A DNA stretch of 19,522 nt from Aquificaceae bacterium UBA2488 (GTDB lineage Bacteria > Aquificota > Aquificia > Aquificales > Aquificaceae): the NCBI GenBank assembly GCA_002341805.1, contig DDOS01000126.1, positions 1 through 19,522 of the forward strand. The letters run 5' to 3'. Shown piece by piece: positions 1-7,016 of this stretch; position 1 is the first letter of the stretch; each line of letters starts with the position of its first letter. The translations under genes were made by a program, and so were the position numbers. Below the pieces are notes generated by a model. The model saw nothing but the letters and a program-made list of their open reading frames with translations, was not told the origin of the DNA and ran no database searches.

Positions 1-55
1 CTTTGAAGAATCCGAAGAGGAAGAGGCTTCTGGTTTTGAATTTTCGATAGAGTAA
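1..55 (+). CDS. C-terminal end of an unidentified acidic protein (partial)
   Basis: An open frame enters from the left edge (first full codon at position 2) and stops with TAA at 53-55. Only 17 residues are visible, reading FEESEEEEASGFEFSIE, a strongly acidic tail. No family can be assigned from this. The stop lies 27 bases before the next start and the strand is the same, so it may be the upstream gene of the ferredoxin-AOR operon, but this cannot be tested within the window. Confidence 0.5.
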   Translation, partial: FEESEEEEASGFEFSIE

Positions 56-82
56 AGAGTATATACTTAAGGAGGCATTGAA

Positions 83-349
83 ATGGGTGTTTTAACAGCT
101 TATAGGAAAAATAAGACAGAATATATACCAGAATATGTATATGATTTAAATAAAGAGGAGTGTATAGCCTGTGGAAGATGCTACAAATCCTGTCCTTCAA
201 ATGTTTTTGACTTATGTGTAGAGGAAGATGAGGATGGTGAAGAGATCAAATATATGACAATAGCACATGATGAAGACTGTATTGGCTGTAAGGCTTGTAA
301 AAAAGTTTGCCCTAAAGGTTGTCTAAGCCATAGAAGTATAGAGGTATAA
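83..349 (+). CDS. fdxB: Nif-type 2[4Fe-4S] ferredoxin (ferredoxin III / FdxB-like)
   Basis: An 88-residue ferredoxin expected to carry low-potential electrons in the cytoplasm. Two cluster motifs are visible: CxxCxxCxxxCP at C27, C30, C33 and C37, and again at C66, C69, C72 and C76, with extra cysteines at C45 and C80. The acidic insert between the motifs (about residues 47-54) and the CPKGC ending fit the nif-specific ferredoxin III family better than a plain clostridial ferredoxin. A strong AAGGAGG ribosome binding site precedes the ATG. The AOR gene starts two bases after its stop, so the two are almost certainly co-transcribed and this ferredoxin is a candidate electron partner of AOR, of nitrogenase, or of both (inference). 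The symbol is assigned by pattern and not by alignment. Confidence 0.8.
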   Translation: MGVLTAYRKNKTEYIPEYVYDLNKEECIACGRCYKSCPSNVFDLCVEEDEDGEEIKYMTIAHDEDCIGCKACKKVCPKGCLSHRSIEV

Positions 350-351
350 AT

Positions 352-2187
352 ATGTCTTATACCAATAAAATACTTACGGTTGATTTAACTAAATCCACTT
401 ATAGCTTTGAATATATAGAAGAAAATTTGCAGCGGTATTTTTTAGGTGGAGCTGGGCTTTCTACAAAACTACTTTATGATATGTTACCTCCTTATATAGA
501 TCCCCTATCTGAAGAAAACATTGTAATTTTTGGAACAGGACCTGCCAATGGTACACTTATACCAATGGCTTCTAAGTTTAGCATAGTATCAAAGTCTCCA
601 CTCACAAATACTATTATGAAATCCTTTTGTGGAGGAAGGTTTGGCAGCTTTTTAAAATATGCGGGATTTGATTTTTTAATAATAAAAGGCAAAAGCCATA
701 AACCAGTTTGTCTATTGATCGATGATGATCATGTGTTTATAAAAAACGTAGAAGATATAGCCTATGAAGGTGCTATAAAAACCCAAGAGATACTAAAACA
801 AAGGTATGGTGAGGACTTTGAAGTGGTCTCTATAGGCCCAGCTGGCATGAATAAAGTAAGGTACGCTTGTCTAATTTCAGAACAGCGAGCCGCAGGCACG
901 GGAGGGATTGGTGCAGTATTAGGCTCTAAAAATCTAAAAGCTATTATGGTAAGAGGACACAATCTATTAAAGATTAAGAATAAGGGTAAGTTTTTTGATT
1001 TTATAAAAAGCTTTGAAAAAGATATAAACAAACATCCAGCTTCAAAAGTGTTAAGAACCCATGGGACTGCTGCCGGGCTTATGAATTTGCAATATTTAGG
1101 AGCGTTACCTTCTAAAAATTGGCTTGGGGAAACATTTGATAAAGCAAAAAATATATCCGCAGAAACAATTGTAGAAAATTATACTGTAAAAAATATTGCA
1201 TGTTTTGGGTGCATTATACCTTGTGGACATTATAATATATTAAAAGCTCAAAACTTCAATGGTATTAAAACCATAGGACCAGAGTATGAAACTCAATTTT
1301 CCCTTGGAACTATCGTAGGGATAGACGATCCTGAGATTTTACTCTATGCAGATTATCTTACAGATGAGCTTGGGCTTGGACAAGTGCATGTTGGGACTAC
1401 TATAGCGTGGATTATGGAAGCATTTGAGAGAGGTATAATAACCAAAAAAGATTCAGATGGATTAGATTTAAACTTTGGAAATAAAGAAGGGTTTATAGAG
1501 CTTTTAAAGAAGATAGCTTATAGAGATGGCATAGGAGATATTCTTTCAGAAGGAAGTGAGAGAGCCTCAAAATATTTTAAAGGTAGCGATGAATTCTTAA
1601 CGACAATAAAGGGAATGGAGTTACATGGGCATTCTCCAAGGGTTGTAAAAACTCAAGCTATTGGATACGCTATAAGCAATAGGGGACCTACACATTGTGA
1701 AGTAAGACCTGCCATGGAAGAAACTGGCATGATAGATGGAACTATAAAAGATAAAGGCAAAGTAGCTAAAGAACTATCTGACTGGACTGCTGTTTGCAAT
1801 TCCATTGTATATTGCCTTTCTGCAGAAAAGTTGGTAGGTCTAAAAATCACTGATAAAGTTGTAGATATGATAAATGCTGTTACAGATTTTTATCTAAACT
1901 ATAATGACATAGTTGAGATTGGAGAGAGAATAAATACCCTTGAGAGAATGTTTAACTGTAGGGAAGGATTTAGCTCAAAGGATGACAAGCTTCCAAAACG
2001 TATCACTTCAGAACCTATACACAGCGGTGTATCAAAGGATAAAATTACCACAGAACAAGAACTTGGGATAATGAAACAAGAGTATTATGCTGCAAGAGGA
2101 TGGGATAAAAACGGTGTACCCACAGAACAGACGATAAAAAAGCTACGTCTTGATTTTTGCATCAAAGATTTAGCAACCATTATTTAA
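352..2187 (+). CDS. Aldehyde:ferredoxin oxidoreductase (AOR) family tungsten/molybdenum enzyme
   Basis: A 611-residue protein, full length for the AOR family (about 605 in Pyrococcus furiosus). Enzymes of this family oxidise aldehydes to acids and pass electrons to ferredoxin through a bis-pterin metal site and one [4Fe-4S] cluster. Visible family marks are GGAGL near residue 32, GTGP near 61, and the GGIGAVLGSKNLKAI stretch near 185-200. The cluster cysteines C284, C287 and C291 (CxxCxxxC) and C488 sit almost where the archaeal enzyme has its four. E313 (in GPEYET) and H448 fall at the positions I recall as active-site residues in P. furiosus AOR. The catalytic equipment therefore looks intact. 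Substrate and metal (W or Mo) cannot be read from sequence. It is sandwiched between a nif-type ferredoxin and a NifS-like gene. A MoaD-like protein and further ferredoxins, usual companions of AOR genes, lie after nifB at 6749-7253. Confidence 0.92.
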   Translation: MSYTNKILTVDLTKSTYSFEYIEENLQRYFLGGAGLSTKLLYDMLPPYIDPLSEENIVIFGTGPANGTLIPMASKFSIVSKSPLTNTIMKSFCGGRFGSFLKYAGFDFLIIKGKSHKPVCLLIDDDHVFIKNVEDIAYEGAIKTQEILKQRYGEDFEVVSIGPAGMNKVRYACLISEQRAAGTGGIGAVLGSKNLKAIMVRGHNLLKIKNKGKFFDFIKSFEKDINKHPASKVLRTHGTAAGLMNLQYLGALPSKNWLGETFDKAKNISAETIVENYTVKNIACFGCIIPCGHYNILKAQNFNGIKTIGPEYETQFSLGTIVGIDDPEILLYADYLTDELGLGQVHVGTTIAWIMEAFERGIITKKDSDGLDLNFGNKEGFIELLKKIAYRDGIGDILSEGSERASKYFKGSDEFLTTIKGMELHGHSPRVVKTQAIGYAISNRGPTHCEVRPAMEETGMIDGTIKDKGKVAKELSDWTAVCNSIVYCLSAEKLVGLKITDKVVDMINAVTDFYLNYNDIVEIGERINTLERMFNCREGFSSKDDKLPKRITSEPIHSGVSKDKITTEQELGIMKQEYYAARGWDKNGVPTEQTIKKLRLDFCIKDLATII

Positions 2188-2189
2188 CT

Positions 2190-3353
2190 ATGGATATCTA
2201 TCTTGATAATATAGCATCTACACCAATTTTAGAAGAAATTAAAAAAGATATGCCGTATTGGTTAGACCTATACTTTGCAAACCCGTCATCTTCTCATAAC
2301 AAAGGTTTTGAAGTAAAAGAGGCTATTATAAAAGCAAGAAAAAATATATGCAATTATCTTGGTATAAAAAGCACTCAGGAACTCATATTTACATCTGGGG
2401 ATATAGAATCAAACAACCTTGCCATAAAAGGTTATGCCATTTATAAGGGATTAGAAAAAGGTGGGCATATATTAGCTTCGCAAATAGAGCATATATCAGT
2501 TTTACATCCTTTAAAAACTTTAGAAAAAATTGGTTTTGAAGTAGAATATATACCTGTTGATAGTTATGGATTCGTGGATATAGATATATTAAGTAAAAAA
2601 ATAAGGAAAGACACCATTTTGGTTTCGATAGGACTTGCCAATAGAGAGATAGGCACAATTGAAAATATAAAAGAACTAGCCGCTCTTATTAAGGAGAAAA
2701 ATCAAAATACCGTTTTTCACAGTGATATATCAGCTTGTGTTGGTTTGATGAAAATAAATATGGAGGATCTTGGAGTTGATATGGCAAGTTTTGCAGGACA
2801 TTATTTTTATGCTCCTCATTATTCTGGAGGACTTTATATTAAAAAGGGTGTTCATATAAGACCAATAATTGAGGGTGGTACCCAAGAAGGAAGTAGAAGA
2901 CCTGGCATAGAAAATATAATAGGTATATTGGGAATGGAAAAAGCTTTAAAAATTTTATATGATAATCTTGACAACAATACTGTCAAACTATCACATTTAA
3001 GAGAGCTACTTAAATCAAGCATTTCTACTGAGTTTTCTGATAAAATTGTCTTTACAGGACATCCAGAAAAAAGACTTCCTAATCATCTATCTTTTTATAT
3101 GAAATCTTTAAAAAGTGAATCAATAATTTCTCTTTTAAATATGAAAAAAATTTATGTTAGCTCAAATTCACCATGTATTTCAAGTGCCCATAAAGAATCT
3201 TACGTATTAAAAGCGATTGGAACAGAAAACCCTGAAGGTGCTCTTATTTTATCTATAGGATTATATACTGAAGAAGACATGATTGGCTATGTAGCCCAAG
3301 CTTTTAGTGAGGTTATTAAAAGCTTAGAAACTTACACCAAGTCCTTGAGGTAG
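2190..3353 (+). CDS. NifS-like protein lacking the PLP-binding lysine
   Basis: A 387-residue protein with the class V aminotransferase/cysteine desulfurase fold pattern: YLDNIASTP at the start, SGDIESNNLAIKG near 70-85, an IEH motif, and GGTQEGSRRPGIEN. In active NifS/IscS the Schiff-base lysine lies in a SxHK motif; here the aligned stretch reads AGHYFYAPHYSGG, so tyrosine (Y205) replaces lysine. The usual ANNExG is ANREIG (R152) and the usual HTDAVQ is HSDISA (A182 for Gln). The aspartate (D179), the histidine before Y205, and the persulfide-type cysteine C329 are retained. The frame is open and near full length, so this is not a decayed gene. It probably cannot do normal PLP-dependent desulfuration and may be a scaffold or a sulfur-relay protein (inference). 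I start at ATG 2190, which gives the family-typical N-terminus; an in-frame TTG at 2157 inside the AOR gene is less likely. Its 3' end overlaps nifV by 30 bases. Confidence 0.85.
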   Translation: MDIYLDNIASTPILEEIKKDMPYWLDLYFANPSSSHNKGFEVKEAIIKARKNICNYLGIKSTQELIFTSGDIESNNLAIKGYAIYKGLEKGGHILASQIEHISVLHPLKTLEKIGFEVEYIPVDSYGFVDIDILSKKIRKDTILVSIGLANREIGTIENIKELAALIKEKNQNTVFHSDISACVGLMKINMEDLGVDMASFAGHYFYAPHYSGGLYIKKGVHIRPIIEGGTQEGSRRPGIENIIGILGMEKALKILYDNLDNNTVKLSHLRELLKSSISTEFSDKIVFTGHPEKRLPNHLSFYMKSLKSESIISLLNMKKIYVSSNSPCISSAHKESYVLKAIGTENPEGALILSIGLYTEEDMIGYVAQAFSEVIKSLETYTKSLR

Positions 3354-4460
3354 CAATTCCTTTACTAAAGACAAAAATTCACTATCGGTTAGGCCTCTTT
3401 TTAGATAGCAAGAAGTAGATTTCACTTTATTTAATAAAGTATCGAGCTTTTCTTCTGGTAAGTCTATATCATACTCTTTTAGTTTATACATCAAAGATGC
3501 TTTACCTGAGTGTTTTCCTATTATGATGTTTCTTTTTATACCTATTTCTTCTGGAGTAAAAGGCTCATAAGTCAATGGATTTTTTATAATACCATCCACG
3601 TGTATTCCAGATTCATGGGTAAATATAGATTCTCCAACAATTGGTCTATTGGGCTCTATATGTCTTCCAGAAATCCTTGCCACATATTCTGCCAATCCTT
3701 TAAGGTATTCAGTTTTATAATTTATATCCTCTTTAAAAATCTTTTTTACTATCATTATTATCTCTTCTAAGGAGGCATTTCCTGCTCTTTCGCCAAGCCC
3801 CATGATAGTTGTATTTACATATCTCGCTCCTGCTTTGATACCTGCTATTGCATTGGCTGTGGCAAGTCCAAAGTCGTTATGAGTATGAACCTCTATATCT
3901 ATATCAGTCTCATTTTTTAATATTTGTATGATTTCATACATTTTGAAAGGCTCCATTATTCCCACAGTATCAGCATATCTGAATCTATCTCCCCCATACT
4001 CCTTTATGGTATTTACATATTTTATTAAAAATTCTATATCAGCCCTTGATGAATCTTCTCCACCTACAGATGTATATAGGTTGTTTTTCTTACAAAAGTC
4101 TAGCACCTTTTTAAGCTGTTCTAATATCCAATTTCTATCTTTTCTTAACTTATTTTTTATTTGAATATCAGAAACGGGAAGCGATATTTCAACGGCTTGT
4201 GCTCCAGCACTTATGCTTCTATCAATATCAGATATCAAAGCCCTATTCCAGGCTATTATTCTTGCATTTAAGCCTAAATTTACTATGGCTTTAAAATTTT
4301 CACTCTCTTCTTTACCCATTGCAGGTATTCCCGCCTCTATCTCCTCAACACCTATTTTATCAAGTATCTTTGCTATGTGTAATTTTTCTTCCTTTGTAAA
4401 TACTACACCAGGTGTTTGCTCTCCATCTCTAAGTGTTGTATCATCAATAAAAATTTCCAT
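3324..4460 (-). CDS. nifV: Homocitrate synthase NifV
   Basis: A 378-residue alpha-isopropylmalate/homocitrate synthase family enzyme, normal length for NifV. It condenses acetyl-CoA with 2-oxoglutarate to homocitrate, the organic ligand of FeMo-co. Visible motifs are DTTLRDGEQTPGV at residues 7-19 (R11 and D12 are the catalytic and metal residues), HTHNDFGLA with H192 and H194 as metal ligands, and GLGERAGNA at 221-229. The C-terminus is short, without the leucine-sensing domain of LeuA, which supports NifV over isopropylmalate synthase. It is transcribed alone, away from nifB, from its own sigma54-type promoter. Its last 30 bases overlap the convergent NifS-like gene. The nif setting makes homocitrate synthesis for FeMo-co more likely than lysine biosynthesis. 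Confidence 0.93.
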   Translation of the reverse strand: MEIFIDDTTLRDGEQTPGVVFTKEEKLHIAKILDKIGVEEIEAGIPAMGKEESENFKAIVNLGLNARIIAWNRALISDIDRSISAGAQAVEISLPVSDIQIKNKLRKDRNWILEQLKKVLDFCKKNNLYTSVGGEDSSRADIEFLIKYVNTIKEYGGDRFRYADTVGIMEPFKMYEIIQILKNETDIDIEVHTHNDFGLATANAIAGIKAGARYVNTTIMGLGERAGNASLEEIIMIVKKIFKEDINYKTEYLKGLAEYVARISGRHIEPNRPIVGESIFTHESGIHVDGIIKNPLTYEPFTPEEIGIKRNIIIGKHSGKASLMYKLKEYDIDLPEEKLDTLLNKVKSTSCYLKRGLTDSEFLSLVKELLPQGLGVSF

Positions 4461-4483
4461 ATTCTAACCTTTAATATTTTGTT

Positions 4484-4499
4484 AGCAAAAATTATACCA
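4484..4499 (-). promoter_or_regulatory. Sigma54-type -24/-12 promoter of nifV
   Basis: Read on the minus strand the element is TGGTATAATTTTTGCT, with GG and GC separated by exactly ten bases as required for sigma54 promoters. The predicted start is near 4473, about 13 bases before the nifV ATG at 4460, with an AAAGGT ribosome binding site in between. It lacks the consensus CAC after TGG, but the same element type precedes nifB, nifE and nifH here. Confidence 0.75.
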
Positions 4500-4537
4500 T
4501 ATATACTATACTACAACATATAGAGATTAGAAATATT

Positions 4538-4553
4538 TGTCACATTGATATCA
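4538..4553. promoter_or_regulatory. Possible degenerate NifA-type upstream site between nifV and nifB
   Basis: TGTCACATTGATATCA is one base away from TGT-N10-ACA (ends TCA). It lies inside a wider ATTTG...CAAAT dyad (4535-4555) and contains the small palindrome TGATATCA. It sits about 65 bases upstream of the nifV start and about 135 upstream of the nifB start, a reasonable place for one activator site to serve both sigma54 promoters. The rest of the 234-base gap (4461-4694) holds only AT-rich sequence. Confidence 0.3.
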
Positions 4554-4653
4554 AATGATTGTAATAATAATAGCAAGTATATGTTGTTATTTTTATTTCA
4601 AATAATAGACAATTCAGCTTATTAATTGTTAATATATAAAGCCTGTATATATA

Positions 4654-4669
4654 TGGAACAAATTTTGCT
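4654..4669 (+). promoter_or_regulatory. Sigma54-type -24/-12 promoter of nifB
   Basis: TGGAACAAATTTTGCT has GG and GC spaced by ten bases and the favoured TTGCT at -12. The predicted start is at about 4680, directly before the AGGAGGT ribosome binding site at 4681-4687 and the nifB ATG at 4695, giving a very short leader. It faces away from the nifV promoter, so the two operons are divergent. Confidence 0.78.
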
Positions 4670-4694
4670 CAAAGAATATTAGGAGGTATGAACT

Positions 4695-6122
4695 ATGGGT
4701 TGCTCAACTAGTTGTTCTTCAAAAAGTGGAGATTTAGACTTCTTACCTGAACATGTAAGACAAAAGGTCTACAATCATCCTTGTTATTCCCAAGAAGCAC
4801 ATCACCATTATGCGAGGATGCACGTAGCAGTTGCTCCTGCTTGTAATATACAATGCAACTATTGTAATAGAAAATACGATTGTTCCAACGAGTCAAGGCC
4901 TGGTGTAGTTAGTGAGGTTTTGGCTCCAGAAGAGGCGGTCAAAAAGGTTATGATAGTTGGTATGGAGATTCCACAAATGACTGTAGTAGGAATAGCTGGT
5001 CCCGGAGATTCTCTTGCGGATGGTCATAAGACACTAAAAACATTTAGGCTTTTAAGAGAAAAAACACCCGACATAAAACTATGTTTAAGCACAAATGGCT
5101 TACTGCTCTTGGATTATGTGGATAAACTAAAAGAGCTCAATATAGATCATGTGACAATAACCATAAATGCGACCACTCCAGAGACTGCTAAAAAAATATA
5201 TCCATGGATATTTTACAATCATAAGAGATATAAGGGTATAGAAGCTGCTAAAATCTTATTAGAACGGCAATATGAAGGGCTTATGGCATGTGTTAAAAAT
5301 GATATATTGGTAAAAGTGAACTCTGTCTTTATACCAGACATAAACGGTGAGGAACTTGTGGAAGTTTCTAAAAAAGTAAAAGAGTTAGGAGCTTTTTTAC
5401 ACAATATAATGCCCTTGATATCAAAAGCCGAATACGGGACGAAATTTGGCCTTGATGGAGTAAAAGAACCTACCCATCAACAGCTTAAAGATATTCAGGA
5501 CAAATGTTCTTCAATATGGGGAACTGACTTTGGTATTATGAGACATTGTAGACAATGTAGAGCAGATGCTGTTGGTCTTCTTGGTGAGGATAGAGGAAGT
5601 GAGTTTACGAAGGATAAAATAAACAACATAGATATTAAATATAGCGTAGAGGCAAGAGAGCAGGTTCAGCTCAAAATAGAAAATTGGAGAAAGCTGCTTA
5701 AAGAAGCATCTAAAGAGATGGAGGAAAAAGAAGCTATTTATACGGACGAAAAGATTCTTATCGCAGTTGCGTCCTCCGGAGATGGTCTTATAAATCAACA
5801 TTTTGGCCATGCTCACGAGTTCCTCATATACGAAGTTTCTAAAAAGGGTATTAAATTTGTGCATCATAGGAAGGTTCAACAATATTGCCACGGAGATATA
5901 GCTTGTTTAGATGGTGCTAATATACTTGAAGATACAATAAAAACGATATCAGATTGTAAGGCAGTGCTTTGTGCGAAAATAGGCTTTGAACCAAGGGATA
6001 TTATGAAAAACTATAGCATAGATCCTGTAGATGAAGTGGCATACCAACCTATTGAAAAAGCCGTGTGGGAAATAGGTAGGAAATATATATTGAAGGAAAA
6101 TGCTAATGTGTTAGCAAATTAG
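4695..6122 (+). CDS. nifB: FeMo-cofactor biosynthesis protein NifB (radical SAM plus NifX domain)
   Basis: A 475-residue two-domain NifB that builds NifB-co, the 8Fe-9S-C core precursor of FeMo-co, from two [4Fe-4S] clusters using S-adenosylmethionine. The radical SAM motif CNIQCNYC gives C50, C54 and C57. The preceding HPCYSQEAHHHYARMHVAV block (residues 28-46) and the CRQCRADA block (near 285) are typical of NifB. A C-terminal NifX/NafY-like cofactor-binding domain begins near residue 352 (ILIAVASSGDGLINQHFGHAHEF). The MGCSTSC N-terminus is also a family trait. It has a strong ribosome binding site and its own sigma54-type promoter, and it heads a plus-strand operon whose next gene starts 14 bases after its stop. 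Confidence 0.97.
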   Translation: MGCSTSCSSKSGDLDFLPEHVRQKVYNHPCYSQEAHHHYARMHVAVAPACNIQCNYCNRKYDCSNESRPGVVSEVLAPEEAVKKVMIVGMEIPQMTVVGIAGPGDSLADGHKTLKTFRLLREKTPDIKLCLSTNGLLLLDYVDKLKELNIDHVTITINATTPETAKKIYPWIFYNHKRYKGIEAAKILLERQYEGLMACVKNDILVKVNSVFIPDINGEELVEVSKKVKELGAFLHNIMPLISKAEYGTKFGLDGVKEPTHQQLKDIQDKCSSIWGTDFGIMRHCRQCRADAVGLLGEDRGSEFTKDKINNIDIKYSVEAREQVQLKIENWRKLLKEASKEMEEKEAIYTDEKILIAVASSGDGLINQHFGHAHEFLIYEVSKKGIKFVHHRKVQQYCHGDIACLDGANILEDTIKTISDCKAVLCAKIGFEPRDIMKNYSIDPVDEVAYQPIEKAVWEIGRKYILKENANVLAN

Positions 6123-6136
6123 TGTAGGAGGTTTAT

Positions 6137-6505
6137 ATGGAAGAGGTTAAGTTTAGAAGATATTTTAATCCAAACCTAAAGTTAGGAGACAATCAGCATA
6201 GACTTATAAAAGGTATAGTAACAGATTTAGACATAGGCCCATTTACAGCTAGTCTAATAGTAGAATCTGGAAAAAGAATGATATCTTTGTTATTGCCATC
6301 CAATCAAATTAAGCTTTTAGGAATAAAACTAAACGAACCTATCTATCTTCTTATGAAAGGTAAAGACGTAACGGTATTCAGAGATTATAGAGAATATATT
6401 AGATGGTTTGCTAAAAACAATCCTTATGCTAAAGTGGGAATTGAGAACGGTGATCCAACGTTGATAGAGCTTCCATTTAAGCCAAATAAAGTAGAGGTCT
6501 TTTGA
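6137..6505 (+). CDS. Small TOBE/Mop-like domain protein, nif-linked, function unknown
   Basis: A 122-residue protein. Residues about 23-84 (from IKGIVTDLDIGPF to MKGKDVTVF) follow the pattern of a TOBE/molbindin (Mop) domain: short beta strands, a GIV start, then a hydrophobic LLLPSNQIKLLGIKLNEPIYLLMKGKDV ending. Such domains bind molybdate or tungstate oxyanions in ModE, ModC and Mop proteins. The flanking parts (RRYFNPNLKLGDNQH and a basic, aromatic C-terminus) are unfamiliar. Its GGAGG ribosome binding site lies just after the nifB stop, so it is the second gene of the nifB operon, followed by a ferredoxin and a MoaD-like protein. A role in Mo/W handling for nitrogenase or for AOR would fit, but the domain call is by pattern only. 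Confidence 0.6.
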   Translation: MEEVKFRRYFNPNLKLGDNQHRLIKGIVTDLDIGPFTASLIVESGKRMISLLLPSNQIKLLGIKLNEPIYLLMKGKDVTVFRDYREYIRWFAKNNPYAKVGIENGDPTLIELPFKPNKVEVF

Positions 6506-6506
6506 T

Positions 6507-6746
6507 ATGGCATTTAAAATCATAGCCGATAAATGTGTTAATTGTACGGCATGTGAGCCTCTTTGTCCAAATGGTGCTATCTCACAGATTAGGATAAAAA
6601 AGAATAATGAAATGAGATATACATTTCATATAGATCCTTATTTATGTAATGAATGTGAAGGTTTTTATGAACAGCAGCAATGTGCTGCTATTTGTCCTAT
6701 AGACGATACATGCATAAGAGATGAATCCTTTGTGGAGAGCTATTAA
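6507..6746 (+). CDS. 2[4Fe-4S] ferredoxin (FdxN/YfhL-like)
   Basis: A 79-residue bacterial-type ferredoxin. The first motif has C10, C13, C16 and C20 (CVNCTACEPLCP). The second has the long spacing seen in nif-linked FdxN/YfhL ferredoxins, with C47, C50, C59 and C63 (CNECEGFYEQQQCAAICP), followed by a further C69. It is placed one base after the stop of the TOBE-like gene with a GAGGT ribosome binding site inside that gene's end. The position right behind nifB matches FdxN-type ferredoxins that support NifB-dependent cofactor synthesis in other diazotrophs, so supply of electrons or clusters to NifB is likely. Service to AOR is the alternative. Confidence 0.87.
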   Translation: MAFKIIADKCVNCTACEPLCPNGAISQIRIKKNNEMRYTFHIDPYLCNECEGFYEQQQCAAICPIDDTCIRDESFVESY

Positions 6747-6748
6747 CC

Positions 6749-7015
6749 ATGAAGATCAATCTAACCTCTATTTTAGCAAAATATTTAGGTAGTGATTTTA
6801 TCGAAATCGATTTAAAAGAGCCAAAACCTATATTTGAAATTATGTATGATTTATGCAAGTGTAAACCAGAATTTATCTCTCTTTTGTTTAATGACAATGA
6901 AATGTTATGGGATGGTATAGTGATTATTTTAGATGGTGATATTGAGAGAAACTTAGCCAAAGAAGTACAAAATAATTCCGAGCTAACTATACTTTTGCCT
7001 GCGGCAGGAGGTTAA
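6749..7015 (+). CDS. MoaD/ThiS-like ubiquitin-fold sulfur carrier
   Basis: An 88-residue protein ending in LTILLPAAGG, the Gly-Gly tail that is adenylated and thiocarboxylated in MoaD and ThiS. The N-terminal strand MKINLTSILAKYLG and the late ILDGDIE segment fit the MoaD fold and length. MoaD supplies sulfur for the molybdopterin dithiolene and MoaD-like proteins are frequent companions of AOR genes; in this window the AOR gene lies about 4.5 kb upstream. It starts two bases after the preceding ferredoxin. The codons for the terminal Gly-Gly (GGA GGT) also form the GGAGG ribosome binding site of the next gene, so the carrier's essential tail and the downstream gene are locked together. No MoaE or E1-like activating enzyme is visible here. 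Confidence 0.82.
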   Translation: MKINLTSILAKYLGSDFIEIDLKEPKPIFEIMYDLCKCKPEFISLLFNDNEMLWDGIVIILDGDIERNLAKEVQNNSELTILLPAAGG

Positions 7016-7016
7016 T

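Noticed and set aside
492..1850. Open frames on the minus strand opposite the AOR gene
   Set aside because: They lie wholly inside a gene with clear AOR motifs, have no recognisable protein features and no ribosome binding sites.
2157..2189. Earlier TTG start for the NifS-like gene
   Set aside because: It would add eleven residues inside the AOR coding region; the ATG at 2190 gives the family-typical YLDN start. Neither has a strong ribosome binding site, so the choice rests on the family pattern.
2190..3353. NifS-like gene as a decayed pseudogene
   Set aside because: The frame is uninterrupted and near full length, and unrelated conserved motifs and the active-site cysteine are kept, so relaxed decay is less likely than altered function.
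4644..4660. TGT-N11-ACA dyad at the nifB promoter as a NifA site
   Set aside because: Spacing is eleven, not ten, and it overlaps the -24 element, so an activator could not act from it in the normal way.
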